Shown here: positions 1 through 11,399 of the stretch, piece by piece | Layout of the letters: the number at the start of each line of letters is the position of its first letter | How positions within the stretch are numbered: position 1 is the stretch's first letter | Source: Xenoacremonium recifei | Taxonomy: Eukaryota > Ascomycota > Sordariomycetes > Hypocreales > Nectriaceae | DNA length: 64,000 nucleotides | NCBI GenBank assembly: GCA_012184525.1 | Contig: WOFQ01000004.1 | Span: 1,201,315-1,265,314 of the forward strand | Direction of reading: 5' to 3' | Position numbers and translations under genes: made by a program | The notes under the pieces: model-generated | Database searches by the model: none | What the model was told of the DNA's origin: nothing | The model's input: only the letters and a program-made list of their open reading frames with translations

Positions 1-163
1 AGGCGACCGGGCCAAGGGCTTTGGGGGAGGCGTCCAGAAGCTGGGGAGGAGTGGATTGTTGGGGAAGCGCAGGAGGCGAATAAGACGAGGAGGATCGAGT
101 GCGCCGAGTAATGCAGTGGCCGACGGGGCTGAAACAAAGGAATTCACTGTTATTGTCTTGCAT
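1..163 (-). CDS. possible start of a gene running off the left edge
   Basis: On the minus strand an ATG at 163 opens a frame that stays open to the window edge (54 codons). The translation becomes Ser/Pro-rich after about 20 residues, as in disordered N-termini of fungal regulatory proteins. No domain is visible. The plus-strand frame over the same bases is Arg/Gly-rich and looks like an antisense shadow. The call rests only on openness and composition. Confidence 0.25.
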   Translation of the reverse strand, partial: MQDNNSEFLCFSPVGHCITRRTRSSSSYSPPALPQQSTPPQLLDASPKALGPVA

Positions 164-878
164 CCAAGGAGAGTCAAGCGAGCACTTGCGCAATCCCTCG
201 ACAACAAGCACGGAGATGAAGTTGAGTCTGGCTGTCGAGGCCTGTCTGAGGTCAGGAATGGCGGCGGGTTAGGTAAGGTCGGTCACTAATCGTCAGCGGG
301 GGAGGTGCAGTATCCGTATGCGTGCTAGCCCACCGCAAAAAGTGTTAGTGCAGCGACCGCTGTTGAGGAGCTTTGGCCCCAATGTTGAGACTAACAGCGA
401 GCACATGATTCTTTCAAGCAGGGGTTCGACTCTGTATTGTTCTGAGCTCCGAGTCCGCTAGGGCAATTCCCCCACCGAATTCCCCTGTTGCTGACGTAGT
501 TTCTTCGCCCAGCCTCGTATTTTCCATGTGTTCAGCCGCGGCTCATGTGAGCAATGCTGCGCTCAAAAGCCTCACAACCCTGCAAAGGCCGAGGCGACTT
601 GATGTCATCGCGCGGCCCGGTCGGCATCCCGAACTTGTCGGAAGGCCTTTGAAGCCTGGCTACGGAGTAATTGCCTTGAGAGTATCTCGCCATGTCGATT
701 CCGGAGCTATCTGATCATGTGATCAAATACAATCTGTCGGACGGCGCATTTTACCCAGAAGGATGACTAAGGAAACGACAGCTTAATGAGATGAATTTAG
801 TCGAACTAACATATTCCTGCCCTCAACTCTAGAGGTTTACTAGAGCCGTGATATCTCGCAACACATGCCTTCCTAGAC
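164..878. other. intergenic, no gene seen
   Basis: No frame here looks coding on either strand. It would hold the promoter of the possible left-edge gene and the 3' flank of the ankyrin gene. Confidence 0.5.
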
Positions 879-3800
879 CTACAGTACAGATTCCCGGACC
901 TGCGGTATAGATTCCTGGACCTGCGGTATGGATTCCTGGACCTGCGGTATAGATTCCCGGCCCTGCGGTACAGGTTTCCGGACTACATCCAATATGCCAC
1001 TTCCTGGGTGCTCTTTCTCCGCTTTCTCTGCTTGCTCCAGAAGCCTCTTCTTGTTCCGTGCTACCATTTGTGGCGCGACTTCAGCGAAGTATTTGAAAGC
1101 CTCTGATTTGCCATATTGTACTGCGAAATGCAGAGGTGTGTTCGAATTGAAGTCGTGTATCTCGAGCAGCCTTGTCTCAAGAGTATCGATTTTGGGTCCA
1201 TTCTTGAGAGGATCGACATTGGATTCTTTTGGAAGAAGAATCTCGATTATGGAGATGTGTCCACCCATTGTAGCCAAGTGAAGTGGCGTCTGTCGAGAGA
1301 AATCTTTTGCTTGTTTGTTTGCCCCTAATTCAATGAGTTTCTTCACCAGTTCTTCGTGTTGATACAGGGTCGCCAAGTGAAGACACGTCCGACCATAACA
1401 ATCTGTGAGCTCAATAGAGTCTTTCCATAACTCAACAACGTCGAAGAGGCCTTTCATAGAGGCCCAGTGAATTGGAGCTTTCCCGTCCGGGTCCCGACTG
1501 GTTTGTACTTTCTCTTTGGCCTTAGGATCAGAGCTGAGTTTTATGAGACGCTCAATGAGTGATTTTCCTCCATTGACAGCGCAATGCATCGGAGTGATCC
1601 CGTTACCTGCAGCAGCATTGATATCTCCACCATGTCTCAAAAAATGCTTATGTAGGGTCTTATGATTCCGAAAAAAGGTGTAGTGTAGTAGCGTATATCC
1701 GAAAATGGTGGGTTTGTAAGACATTGGCCCCTTCTCCCACTCCCAAGGGGCCTGCTTTTTATGGGGGTGTAGACCACACGGTCCATGGGGCAGAGGTTCT
1801 TTGCCTAATCCTTGAGCCGCGAGGTAATGGCGGTATCGCCAACCGAAGGCATCTTCCATTTCGCCATCTCTCCACTTGCATGGCGCCTTCAAACCCATGG
1901 CCACAAGGAAACAATCTGTCATTCTGAAGCTTCGTGGGAAATCATGCTCCTCGGGAATCTTGTGAACGTCCAAATTTTTCAGAGACAAAGTGTCTTCAGT
2001 TTTAATGAACTCCCTCTTGGACATGACTTTTTGCGTAAACTCGCCACGTGGTAATACCCCTTGAAGCAACTCGTCCAAGGGATCTTGACCCTGCGCGTGG
2101 AAAGCCAACTGGAAGTCATAGGAATCCCCCACCTTTTTTTGCCTCAAACCCTCATGGATCTTTTTTTCAAGTCCCAGATACCTTTCATCATCAAAACTTC
2201 CAACAAAACGTCGCTCGAATTTTGCGAGAACAGCTGCCGTTCTATACCTATTGGTATATTCCAGACATATTGCAAAAGCTCGGGGACTGAGATGGTTTTT
2301 TTGTGGATTGTACATCTCAGCAATGTTGTAAAGATTTTCGCAAACATCGACCAATGAGCTCCAGCTACGGGATAATTCATGTTGTTGCGCTAAGTCGTGA
2401 AGTTTGCCGATGACAATGTCGGCGTTTGGCGTTTTTGATTCCATGCTCAGTGGAATAACGAGATCGAAATAGACGTCAGAAAGGCTCCCAAACCCTGTTC
2501 TTTCGATCTCGTTGGCTAAAGCCACTAAATTGTCGTTGCTCAGCTTGAAACTGTCCCAGCCATTCCCCCAATGCTGAAGTTGACCTGAGGATATAGTCGA
2601 CTTGCCATCGATCTTGACGTCAGGCAGGGAGACGACTGCGCGAAAGAAGCCTTGAAGTAGATTCTGAGCGTAAAGTCTGTCAAGAGGGTCCTTGCTCTCC
2701 CTGGCTGATAGTCGTTCACTGTTATCCGCATTCTTCTTACCCGCATTCTTCTTACCCGCATTCTTCTTACCCTCATTCTTATTATCCTCATTCTCATTCT
2801 CATCATCCACATTCCCATCATCCTCGTTCTTATTAGGCGGTTTAGACCTAAGGATGCGGTAATGAAATGTTGCTGATTCTTCTCGGAATTCATTGTCTTG
2901 CTGTTGTTGGCCAAGCTGATTCAGTCTTTGTGGGTCGAGTCCAACGATCCTTTGTCTTGAAATCTCTCGGGCTGCTGCCTTGGTTTCGTCAAGATTCTCT
3001 CTTTTGCCTTTGGTTACTTCAAGATTCTCTCTTTTGACTTTGGTTGCTTCTGGATTCCCTCTTTTGACTTTGGTTGCTTCTGGGTTCCCTCTTTTGACTT
3101 TGATAAACTCAACCACCTGCAGTTCCGGAGCAATGGGCGGCATCCACCAGTCCAAGTCTTGCTTCAGGGCTTTGTTCTCGAAGCCAAACAATCTGAGTCC
3201 TTTCTCTACTTCCTGCGAGCCCTGAAAGACCGAGCCACTCTTGGCTTGAATGCCACGCTCCCTTATCGACTCTGCATCACTTTGGCAATGAACTGAGTAC
3301 ATCCAAAGCGATAATAAAGAATCGATCTCTCGTGAGTCTACTTTCCATTTCTTCTCCTCTTCTCCCCATGTCAATCGTATGGCCACTGGGGTTTCCTGAT
3401 GATGTATTTTTTCTTGATGAGGTATTTTTTCCTGATGATGTATTTTGATCCCCCAGAAGTAGTCGACATTCTGATTATGAATTTTAGGGAGCGGAAAAGT
3501 CTCCATCACTGCCTCCATTGCCTGTGAGAGGCGAATGGCTTCGTCATGTGCTGGTCCCTTCCAATTAGCGGGATCGCTTAGACTCTTGCGGGTCATCATT
3601 ATGTGTTGTGCTTCGTCTAGTGTGCTCATGTTTTCGCCGGGATCTTTCGAAGTGTGATCTGGAATTTCATTGGTAGTAACGGGCCTCAGAAATGGAATCT
3701 CGTTTGTGGATGTTTCGCTCGTCCCCTCAGGACGCGACCATGGTGCGTTCGGAATAACGGTCCAAGAAAATGGGATTTCATCTGCGGGTGTTTCGCTCAG

Positions 3801-5567
3801 CTCCGTTTCAGGGAGCACCCATGGCGCACTGGCAGGCCTGGCCAAATTAACGGCCAACCAATCCAACTCGAAACCCGGCGTGAGATACGTTGATGCTGGA
3901 CGGCGAAAAAAGCCAATACGGACCAGAGCCCGTAAACAAGTCATCAGACCAACAGCACCAAGCTGCACTAGTGAAGCTGACCAGTTCAGGTCACGCAGGC
4001 CGATGAACTGAAGGACAAAGCCTGCGATTGCAAGTCCAGTCCCTAACACTGTCATAGCTTTTAGTCCAAAGGAAAACCCCCTTTTCTCCTCGTTGCTAGC
4101 GTCCCTTCTGCGGGAGGTGGTGACATATCTCCGCTCTTCACGGGGATATATTGCCGACGCACGGAAAACCTGATCTTCGACAACATTGTCCTGTTGAATC
4201 CAAACGACCCATAGACACTTATCATCGCCAACATAGTAGTGCGTTTCGGTTGTGCTTTGATCCACAACTATCGCACACATGATCAAGCCCACCATCAACA
4301 CGAGCGTCCCAGTCAGACTGAGCGGAACGCCAATTCGGGAGGCATCTTTCGCGTTGTCGGTACCAAGCCTGGCCGTTAGGCTTTTGTCTCGGGCACTGCA
4401 GTAGAAATATGCCAGCACCCCTGCCTGCAGTACTACGCCGAAGATTGCGAGTAGGTAGATCCAACGTCGATCTGCCGTGTCGTGCAAGTTGAGATATAGA
4501 TTGGGCGCTGCGTCACTCGAATCATCTCGTATTACTTGAATTTTCCCCTTGTTTTTACAACTTCCCGATTGATTGTCTGGTAGTCCTGTGCTGCTTTGCT
4601 TTTCTTTTGTTGTGACTGCTGGGGAGTTATTGTTGGAGGCCGGCGGTGCCGTCGAAGGTTTCCCGTCGCCACGCTCCAAGTCCGTCTCCTGTGACGATGG
4701 CTCTTTCGTCTGAGATGAATGTGAGAGATTCTGTGACTCTGTGGTAGAGTAGCTGGTCGGTCGAGATCTCTTCCACAGCCTGATAAAGAGTTGTCGAGCA
4801 GTCTTCCAAGAATTTGCAAAGCGCTCCCGTAGTTTGTTGCGGAGCCCTCTAAGAAGTTCCCGTTTCTTCTCCCAGGAGCTTGTACAAAACCCTTGTAGCT
4901 TGTTCCATAGCGGAGTAGAATAACAAGTTTCTTCGGAAAATTCCATTAGCTAATTCGGATGCAAAATTGCGCTTCATAGACGACTCACCCCTTTCTTGAA
5001 GAATCTTTCCCCCCGTTGTCGCCTTCTTCAGGGTCATGGGCTCGATATCCATAAGACCCCTAGATCTCCAGTCTTTTGGGGCAACGCAGATGAACTGCTG
5101 TATGCGACCTTCGCCTCGGCACCGCACCAAATTATACCCGTTCCATAGTTCACAGGTCTCTTTAGAGGTAGACGACATAAGTTCAACTTCGCCGGCAGAG
5201 ACATGTTCTCTTCCTCTTCCAATGATGGCCTTCAACCATTGCGGTCCTCCGACTCTAATCGCACTGACAATAATAGTGATAATCCCGAGAGGAGCTATGG
5301 CAACGATGATACAATCCGCTAGGCCCATGGCCTGACTCATGAATTGGATCGTTGGGAGTTCTCCAAGAAGAGAGATGATGCTGTATTTGACATGAGATGC
5401 GCTCAAGATTCTGGGGGAAAAAGAGGCGAAGCCGATACTTACGGTCCAAGGTCCGAGAACAGATTGTTGGAGAAATCATCGCCGTCGAATGCTACAACGG
5501 GCTGAATATGCCAAACTATGAGGAGTGTGGCAAGCGCCCGATGAAGAGCCACGTCGGGATCGAGCAT
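879..5567 (-). CDS. large ankyrin-repeat membrane protein, three exons
   Basis: I join exons 5443-5567, 4989-5380 and 879-4930 across introns of 62 and 58 nt (GTAAGT and GTGAGT donors; the second has a GCTAAT branch site). The result is 1,522 aa. The N-terminus (LDPDVALHRALATLLIVWH, then an FDGDDFSNNLFSDLGP-type stretch) and the following hydrophobic segment with an SAIRVGGP motif match the start of a large ankyrin family common in moulds. Four to five hydrophobic helices lie near residues 60-80 and 325-500. Ankyrin repeats (TPLHLA, TPLHFA, TCLHLA) occupy about 1250-1470. The middle is charged and low-complexity, with short tandem peptide repeats, and the last 30 residues repeat a QESIPQV unit. 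An in-frame stop precedes the chosen ATG, though a further 5' exon cannot be excluded. The function is unknown. A membrane scaffold is the simplest inference. Confidence 0.85.
881..975. repeat. coding minisatellite at the 3' end of the ankyrin gene
   Basis: About four imperfect 24-bp units (core GATTCCTGGACCTGCGGTAT) encode the QESIPQV repeats that end the protein. Confidence 0.85.
2735..3100. repeat. two coding minisatellites in the ankyrin gene
   Basis: At 2735-2795 a 15-bp unit encodes GKKNA repeats. At 2990-3100 four copies of a 30-bp unit encode KVKRGNPEAT-type decapeptides. Both keep the frame, so copy-number change alters length without truncating the protein. Confidence 0.85.
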
Positions 5568-6215
5568 GATGCGCGCTTGGGTAAAACCAATTTTTTAGTC
5601 GATAGCTTTTCAAATAGATTGTAGCTGAGGAGTATCGACAAATTCAGCAATGGGGGCGGTCTGCGCTTTATGTGGCCGCAATTCGGGACTCTGCCCCAGG
5701 CTCACATGATAACGCGGGAAATGAAGTGGCCTAAATAGGAGGTTGGGAAGGATTGAAGCTGTTCTGATTCTTTGGTTCAATGTCACCCTACTTCATGCAC
5801 AGCCACCTGTACGGCGTGGGCATGTCCTCAACTTGAAAGCTTTCCCGACGCAGAAAACTTGACGTGAAGCTTTGTGATAACATCACTCCACTGTTAGTAC
5901 ATCGTTATTTATGGAATATCTCAATGAATAAATTCTAGAGACATTCAAGAGGAACTTTTGACCGAAATAATTAACGAAAGTGTCATGAATGCCTTGAGCC
6001 GGGGTAGATTCGAGTTTTGGGGGCCAAAGTCAGCTGCGCAAGTTGCACTTTCAAAAGGGGGGGTGCCGTCGCATCAAGCGCTGCATTGATCCACATCAGA
6101 TGCCTCCTCTTGGGGTGCTAAATTGAGATATGAATTTAGCCTTCCGTCACTTCGATAACACAAGAGCGTTGCCAATCAACTTGTCCATCTTATTATTCCC
6201 TAAACCTAAGCCCAA
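5568..6215. other. intergenic, ankyrin gene upstream region
   Basis: No coding frame was recognised. It should carry the promoter and 5' UTR of the minus-strand ankyrin gene. The segment around 5880-5960 is AT-rich. Confidence 0.5.
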
Positions 6216-6830
6216 CTATGAGTTGTTCTTTTTCTTTACCTCATTAGCTGCAATCTCCAATAACCAGCGAACGGTATCCACTATATCCGCCCAGTACTGC
6301 TTTGATTGCTCCATTTCTGGGAGATATGCCCAGAAGCCGTGAGGTAAACCTCCATAACCCTTGATCCGAGTTGGAATTCCTCCTTCCTCTCGTAGAACTT
6401 TTTCATAGACTACCGCCTCGTCTCGAAGAATTGTCCCCAACTGTTTTGCGTTCTTTGCTACCTGTACAAAGCATGCTGACAAATATTGTCATAAAACAGG
6501 GATCATGGGCCACTTATTCACTGCAAGCCATCCCAGGCGCCATTAACAGGAACGGGGAATGGAAACCCAGGGCCAGCTGATACCCCATGTTAAAATAGAC
6601 AGCACCAAAGGTAGAAGTCAAGAGGCTACAGGTTTTGTATTCTTCCCCATTGTGATTTCCGAACAGAATCCGCCGCCATGGTATATCACAATCACAGGGC
6701 CGGATGTTGTTTTTGGCTCACGGCGTTTGTAAACACGGATTGGGATAATCTTGGCCGTCACGCGCAGAGGTGAGTGACTCTTCAAAGATTACTGATGGAT
6801 AGTCTTTAGACGGATTGGCATACTCTGCCT
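6216..6830 (-). pseudogene. decayed HSL-family alpha/beta-hydrolase (esterase)
   Basis: Read on the minus strand, separate frames give, in order: a beta-strand lead-in (IIPIRVYKRREPK), the oxyanion-hole motif HGGGF in VIVIYHGGGFCSE, a GYQLALG-type strand, then PGFPFPVPVNGAWDGLQ, and finally RDEAVVYEKVLREEGG...GGLPHGFW with the catalytic-His region of the hormone-sensitive-lipase family. Frames change between blocks, there are internal stops (one TGA where the family usually has Trp), and the GDSAGG nucleophile segment is absent: the sequence jumps from the DGLQ block to the C-terminal block. It is therefore a broken and internally deleted gene. Confidence 0.8.
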
Positions 6831-7535
6831 CTGAGGAACACCCCGGCTCAAAGAAAAGGGTAAATTTTGCGATCTGAATCTCGGCCCCGGAGATGCAGGA
6901 TTCCGGGGCCCCGATATCTGAACCTGTATATCTTGGCTGAGGCCAGAACTACGTCAGTTGGATGACGGGACATCATCACTGGGCTAATATTGATGTCTAA
7001 GGATTCCGTTCAACCCGAGAAATGATGCAAGTAATATATCAAAGGTTTGACTGGCTTTTTCGCACCTCGGAATGATCTACCTAGCTATTTAGATATGAAT
7101 AACAAGCAAGCTTCTACGCCGCACTGACATAATAATACTCAGACAAAGCTCAAATTATCTATTTGTCCTTTCTGCTGATGTGAATCCTTAACCTCGGCAT
7201 TAACTATGGAGAAGTCTTTAATCGTTATGCTAGAGATCAAGGTTAAAGACCAAAGCTGAAAACCAGAGTCAAAATCCTCAAAAAGGAAGTGATTATCGTA
7301 AAAAGACCATGTTTCAAAAAAGCCCAGCTAGAACCAAACTATATTGTCCCCTTGAACCAAGCAACGTCTGCTTTTGTCTCGGACATTCCACCTTGTCCCG
7401 CCTTTCATGCTAGCTGGGCCACAACGGATTATTTAGAATTGGTAACTGAGTATGTAACGTGGTATGCGGCACATCGGCAATAATCAGCGGGTGAAAGGAG
7501 TTATAATATGTAGAAACCATAGATATTTCGTCGAG
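6831..7535. other. intergenic, AT-rich
   Basis: No convincing gene. The right part would be the upstream region of the secreted-protein gene. Confidence 0.5.
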
Positions 7536-7543
7536 ATATAAAA
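7535..7543 (+). promoter_or_regulatory. TATA box of the secreted-protein gene
   Basis: ATATAAAAG lies about 100 bp upstream of the ATG at 7643, followed by a C/T-rich leader with several CAACA/TCAACC elements typical of strongly expressed fungal genes. Confidence 0.55.
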
Positions 7544-7642
7544 GGCTTCCAGCCCGTCATACATCCCTCAGTTCAACATCTGTTTCATTGCCACTCCATC
7601 TCAACCCAACAATTCTATACAATAACTCTCCCGTTCATCAAG

Positions 7643-8383
7643 ATGACCATTGCCAAAGTTTTCTTTGCCAGCCTTTTGGCCTTGTCAACGGCCGAACAAA
7701 TGGTCTTTATAGACTGGACCGCCAAGAATGTGCCACAGACTGGACTTCAGGACGTGAGCTTTCCGATTTCAATGCCCGATGCGCCGCATGAATCTGGATA
7801 TTATTTTGAACAAGCTGTTGGTTTCCAGAAAGTTGGAAAACCCAATGGTGGCGCCGATTGCCTGTACACTGGTCTCCAGCCACGCCCAGACCAGGATGGT
7901 AATAGCATCATTCATGCTGTGTTCTCGAGCTTCCTCATTGATTCAACATCGACGGATCCCAATTGCCATTCAGGGTCTGACGCCAACTCTTATGGAGTTA
8001 GTTGCGCGATTGAGATTCCCGCCTCGTACGACGGGGATTACGAGTTGAGGATTTCGTTGGTCTCCAATTCGACAACCTATGTTGGCACTCTCGTTGAAAG
8101 TCAATCTGGTCAAGAATGGCACATTGGGACCGTTGAGGCTCCGTCTTCTGTTTCCGGAATGACTCAAATGTATCAAGGTTTCGTGGAGTACTACTACACG
8201 AATCTAGGGGATTGCTCCATGTATCCCAAGACTTCAGTTATATTTGGAACTCCGACGACAACTACACCTGGTGTTCAGATCTCACTTGGGGAGCCCTATG
8301 CTAACACAGACTGCTCTGGTAAAATCCCTTGGACATACAACAATTTGGAAGAAGGGGTCTGCGAAATTATCATTGACCCTTAG
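7643..8383 (+). CDS. small secreted cysteine-containing protein
   Basis: A 246-aa intronless protein. The first 17 residues form a signal peptide (TIAKVFFASLLALSTAEQ). The mature part has Cys residues in CLYTG, CHSG, VSCAI, DCSMY, DCSGK and CEI contexts, consistent with disulfides, and ends in IIIDP. The pattern (aromatic N-terminal strand, a VFSSFL strand, CHSGSD, then VSCAIEIP) resembles uncharacterised secreted proteins of plant- and soil-associated ascomycetes. No catalytic motif is visible. Effector or surface roles are possible but are inference. Confidence 0.75.
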   Translation: MTIAKVFFASLLALSTAEQMVFIDWTAKNVPQTGLQDVSFPISMPDAPHESGYYFEQAVGFQKVGKPNGGADCLYTGLQPRPDQDGNSIIHAVFSSFLIDSTSTDPNCHSGSDANSYGVSCAIEIPASYDGDYELRISLVSNSTTYVGTLVESQSGQEWHIGTVEAPSSVSGMTQMYQGFVEYYYTNLGDCSMYPKTSVIFGTPTTTTPGVQISLGEPYANTDCSGKIPWTYNNLEEGVCEIIIDP

Positions 8384-8890
8384 AGTATTTTTGGCGTCGT
8401 CTTGTAATGAGGCTGAACTTAGCAAAGGGTATCAGATGGACAAGAGCTAACGTTGGTGGGCACCGGATTACTCCGTCTTGTAACGACAAGGGGATTGCTG
8501 TAACACTATCTAAGAACCGTCGTATCGATGGGCCAAAATAAATTGAAGGTTACGCTTTCAAGTGATATCGCACTCAGCTCCGCATCATCTTTGGCCTTGG
8601 TTTCCTCGTTTCGGAAAAATAAGTTGAGTTACAACTTTCGTACTCATCTGAATATTGGTGGCGCATGAAATCAGTCGCAAGGGTTATATTCTGTACGTAA
8701 TCTAGTCTACGTGTTTCTTTTCATCAAACCCTGATGGCCCTCGGCGAGGTATATCAAGCCCACCTCCCTCCATTTAGTGTTGAGGCCATCAATCAACTTC
8801 ATTTTGGAGAAGCGGACGCGAGATCTGACTTGCAATTGCCCTCCTTCAAATACACCGACACCACAAGCAAGACTGCTAGGAAACTCAACC
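8384..8890. other. intergenic
   Basis: 3' flank of the secreted-protein gene and upstream region of the next small gene. Nothing else seen. Confidence 0.5.
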
Positions 8891-9301
8891 ATGTCCACCT
8901 TCACGACCATCAACAACTGTTTTCGTCCCCATGTGGATGCCAATGGCAATTTGAACCCTACCTCAATTGCTATCGCCTCCAACGGATATTTCATCCAGTC
9001 CAGTATACTCGGCATTCCGGATCGATGGGGATTTTTCTCGCCTGGCCCTACTTCTCTCCAGGCCTACCAGGGAGAGGCCTTCGTCGCATTAGTGTTGTGT
9101 GAATTCATTTTGTTTCTCCCTGGTTTTCTTACCTGGTATCTACTTTTTATCACCAATCGGAAACACAAGATTGCCGGAGTACTGGTCCTAATGGTCCTGC
9201 TGTTATCTACTGCTCTGATTTGGACAATGCAAGTAAGGGGGCGGCCAAATAGGCCAGAATATGAAGAGGGTTGGGAAAAAGACCTCAAGAGAGAACAGTG
9301 A
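8891..9301 (+). CDS. small two-helix membrane protein, unknown
   Basis: A 136-aa frame from the ATG at 8891, chosen over an in-frame upstream ATG because of its CAACCATGTCC context and the unlikely composition upstream. Two hydrophobic helices (about residues 58-85 and 92-112) are followed by a charged tail. I recognise no family. It lies in tandem with another small membrane-protein frame downstream. Confidence 0.45.
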   Translation: MSTFTTINNCFRPHVDANGNLNPTSIAIASNGYFIQSSILGIPDRWGFFSPGPTSLQAYQGEAFVALVLCEFILFLPGFLTWYLLFITNRKHKIAGVLVLMVLLLSTALIWTMQVRGRPNRPEYEEGWEKDLKREQ

Positions 9302-9664
9302 TAGCAGCGTCGGCATGAGAGAATAATTCCAGAAAGACGCAGGGAAGCTCAGAACCTGCAGTTATATCATTAAATCTATCCAAGATGCCCTTCCTCCTTT
9401 TCAGTCGTTTTTCGTCTTTCGAATCTCTTAGTGAAAGGATCCTTGAAGACATCTCGGCCATGCACCTTCCCTGGAAATCTTGCACGGCACCGCCTTCCCT
9501 TTCGTGTTGATGGGAGCCTGGAAGTTCTTTCCCTTTCGCGTAGATGGTCAACCGGACACTCCTTCTCTTTTAGACTCGATCATGGATTCATATTCGTTGA
9601 TCCCATCGGTCCACTGGAATTCTTTTTTCTCTTCTTCAACTCAACATCTCACGCTTTGATCACA
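9302..9664. other. intergenic
   Basis: C/T-rich stretches near 9590-9650 look like the promoter and leader of the following small gene. Confidence 0.45.
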
Positions 9665-9985
9665 ATGGCTCCGATGCTCTCCGTCGTCCCGCTCAGCCGG
9701 GACGTAAAAACCTTTATCATTCGTGCGATCATCCTACTGGCTACGTTCCTGATCCAAAAACTCGTCCGCTGGGCCGTCGCGCTGAACAATCTTTACGGTG
9801 AATCTCATTCTACCCAGGCTTTGGATGATGCCTTTGATGCCCAGGAAACTTATTGTTTCAACATGACGCTTACCATTATTCTAGGGCGAGGTTTTGACCT
9901 TGAAGCCGCGTGCGCACTGGCAATCACGGTAGTGATCTCGGCGGTAGGCAGTCTCCTTGCCATTCTTTACGAATGTAAGGAGTAA
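9665..9985 (+). CDS. small two-helix membrane protein, unknown
   Basis: A 106-aa frame from an ATG in good context (CACAATGGC) after a CAACTCAACATC leader. Hydrophobic helices lie at about 14-34 and 80-100. The last codons overlap a donor-like GTAAGG; splicing it to the plausible acceptor near 10090 gives an immediate stop, so the protein ends at about the same place either way. I recognise no family. Confidence 0.4.
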   Translation: MAPMLSVVPLSRDVKTFIIRAIILLATFLIQKLVRWAVALNNLYGESHSTQALDDAFDAQETYCFNMTLTIILGRGFDLEAACALAITVVISAVGSLLAILYECKE

Positions 9986-11399
9986 TTGCCGGCCAGACTC
10001 CGACCTTCGGGGAGGGGTTTCCCATGGCGACTGTAATGGTCAAAATGGGCAGGTCTTGTGGGCCTGCTGTGCCACTGACATGACATTTAGGATACTTGAG
10101 TTCCGGGGAGCATCCAGTGTCGGGTGGCCGACGACACCTGGTACACAGAAAAAATCACGACGGAAGAAGGGGTAGTCAACCATCTGGTTTATACGCCCTG
10201 TCGACCGAAGGGGTTACACCCACTCTTGGAAGACTGTCACGGTCCTACGGGGACTTTTTGGCGACTTTTCAACACATTATGTGTTTGGTCTTGTGGGTTC
10301 ATCTCACACTTTTTCCTCACTCTGGGTTCGTTTCAGGTACCGAGTCACGTCCAACCGGGGGCTTTTTATTCCTCTTCACTTCGAGATCTGGGGGCTTACT
10401 GGCACTTCGCATCGTCTTCAGTCTGGCCGTCGGCACAAGTTCGATCTGGGGGCTTTTGAGTTTTCGCGTTGGGATCTGGGGCTTCACTATCTCTTCGCTT
10501 TGTCTTCGGTCCAGTCGCCGGGACACGTTCCATCTGGGGATACACTTTTTTTTTTTTTTTTTTTTTCACTTTGTCTTCGGTCTAGCTGCCGGGTCAAGGA
10601 GAAGAAATGTACTGGGTAATACAAAACAAGCGTTGATAGACTGATTAGTAGGAAGACTATCTTCGTAGTTCATGTTCTAATGCTGACTTGAGGCACGTTA
10701 TAAGCCCTGAGCACATCTATACAACTGCCGACTTAGCTTCTGTATGGAATTGTGCTTATTCCTGGCATATGACCTATGCAAGACATCTGCTACGCTGCAA
10801 CTGAGACATCTTCCAGGGGTCTGGATCGCAATGCGCCGATGCACGTTCCACGCCCGCCCTGTAACCAATAGCGTCTGCCCCCTGTAATGAGCGCAAGAAT
10901 GGAATCGTCATTGCTCCGAGCCTAGGCTTCGGCATTGTGGCGTCGCGTGGGAGTGCCGTTTGTAAGCTCAAAGCTCAAAGTTTGCGGTGGCCCGGCTGCA
11001 AACAGCCAAACACGCCTGGTATCCAGGGAACTTGTTTCTTGTTATTATGCGCCGACTATCTCATACATCACATGTGCACACTTCGATATCAGTTTATTCT
11101 GGGTCTTTCACGCCAATTGAGAGCCGGTGAGTGCCGAGTCCATCACAGTGTCCGGACAGTGCGTGACCCCGCGTTCCCGACGCTGCCACGCAGAAATTGC
11201 GCCACCGACACAGTGCGACTGCCCCTCCAGCCACCACCTCCACCAATCCACTGCCGAGATTTACTGGGCTACCATTGGATGGATCTCTCGGGCGCTGGAC
11301 CGACTCGACTCCACGCCTTTTTTCTGCCATAGACTACTTCTCCTCCTCTTCAACCTCCAATGCTGCGATCCCCAACCAGCCCGTCATCCCGCGGAGAAC
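9986..11399. other. intergenic with degenerate repeats; FN3 gene promoter
   Basis: The left half holds degenerate tandem repeats (separate entry). The right half leads into the FN3 gene with a C-rich leader before its ATG. Frames in this stretch look like repeat-derived noise. Confidence 0.5.
10250..10600. repeat. degenerate tandem repeat with a poly-T tract
   Basis: A unit containing GATCTGGGGGCTT and TTCGCTTTGTCTTCGGTC, followed by GCCGGGACACG-like text, recurs at about 10380, 10440, 10490 and 10530-10600 with many changes. The last copy is interrupted by about 22 consecutive T. Confidence 0.6.

Noticed and set aside
9285..9551. 88-codon minus-strand frame
   Set aside because: Overlaps the 3' end and leader of two plus-strand genes; no supporting feature.
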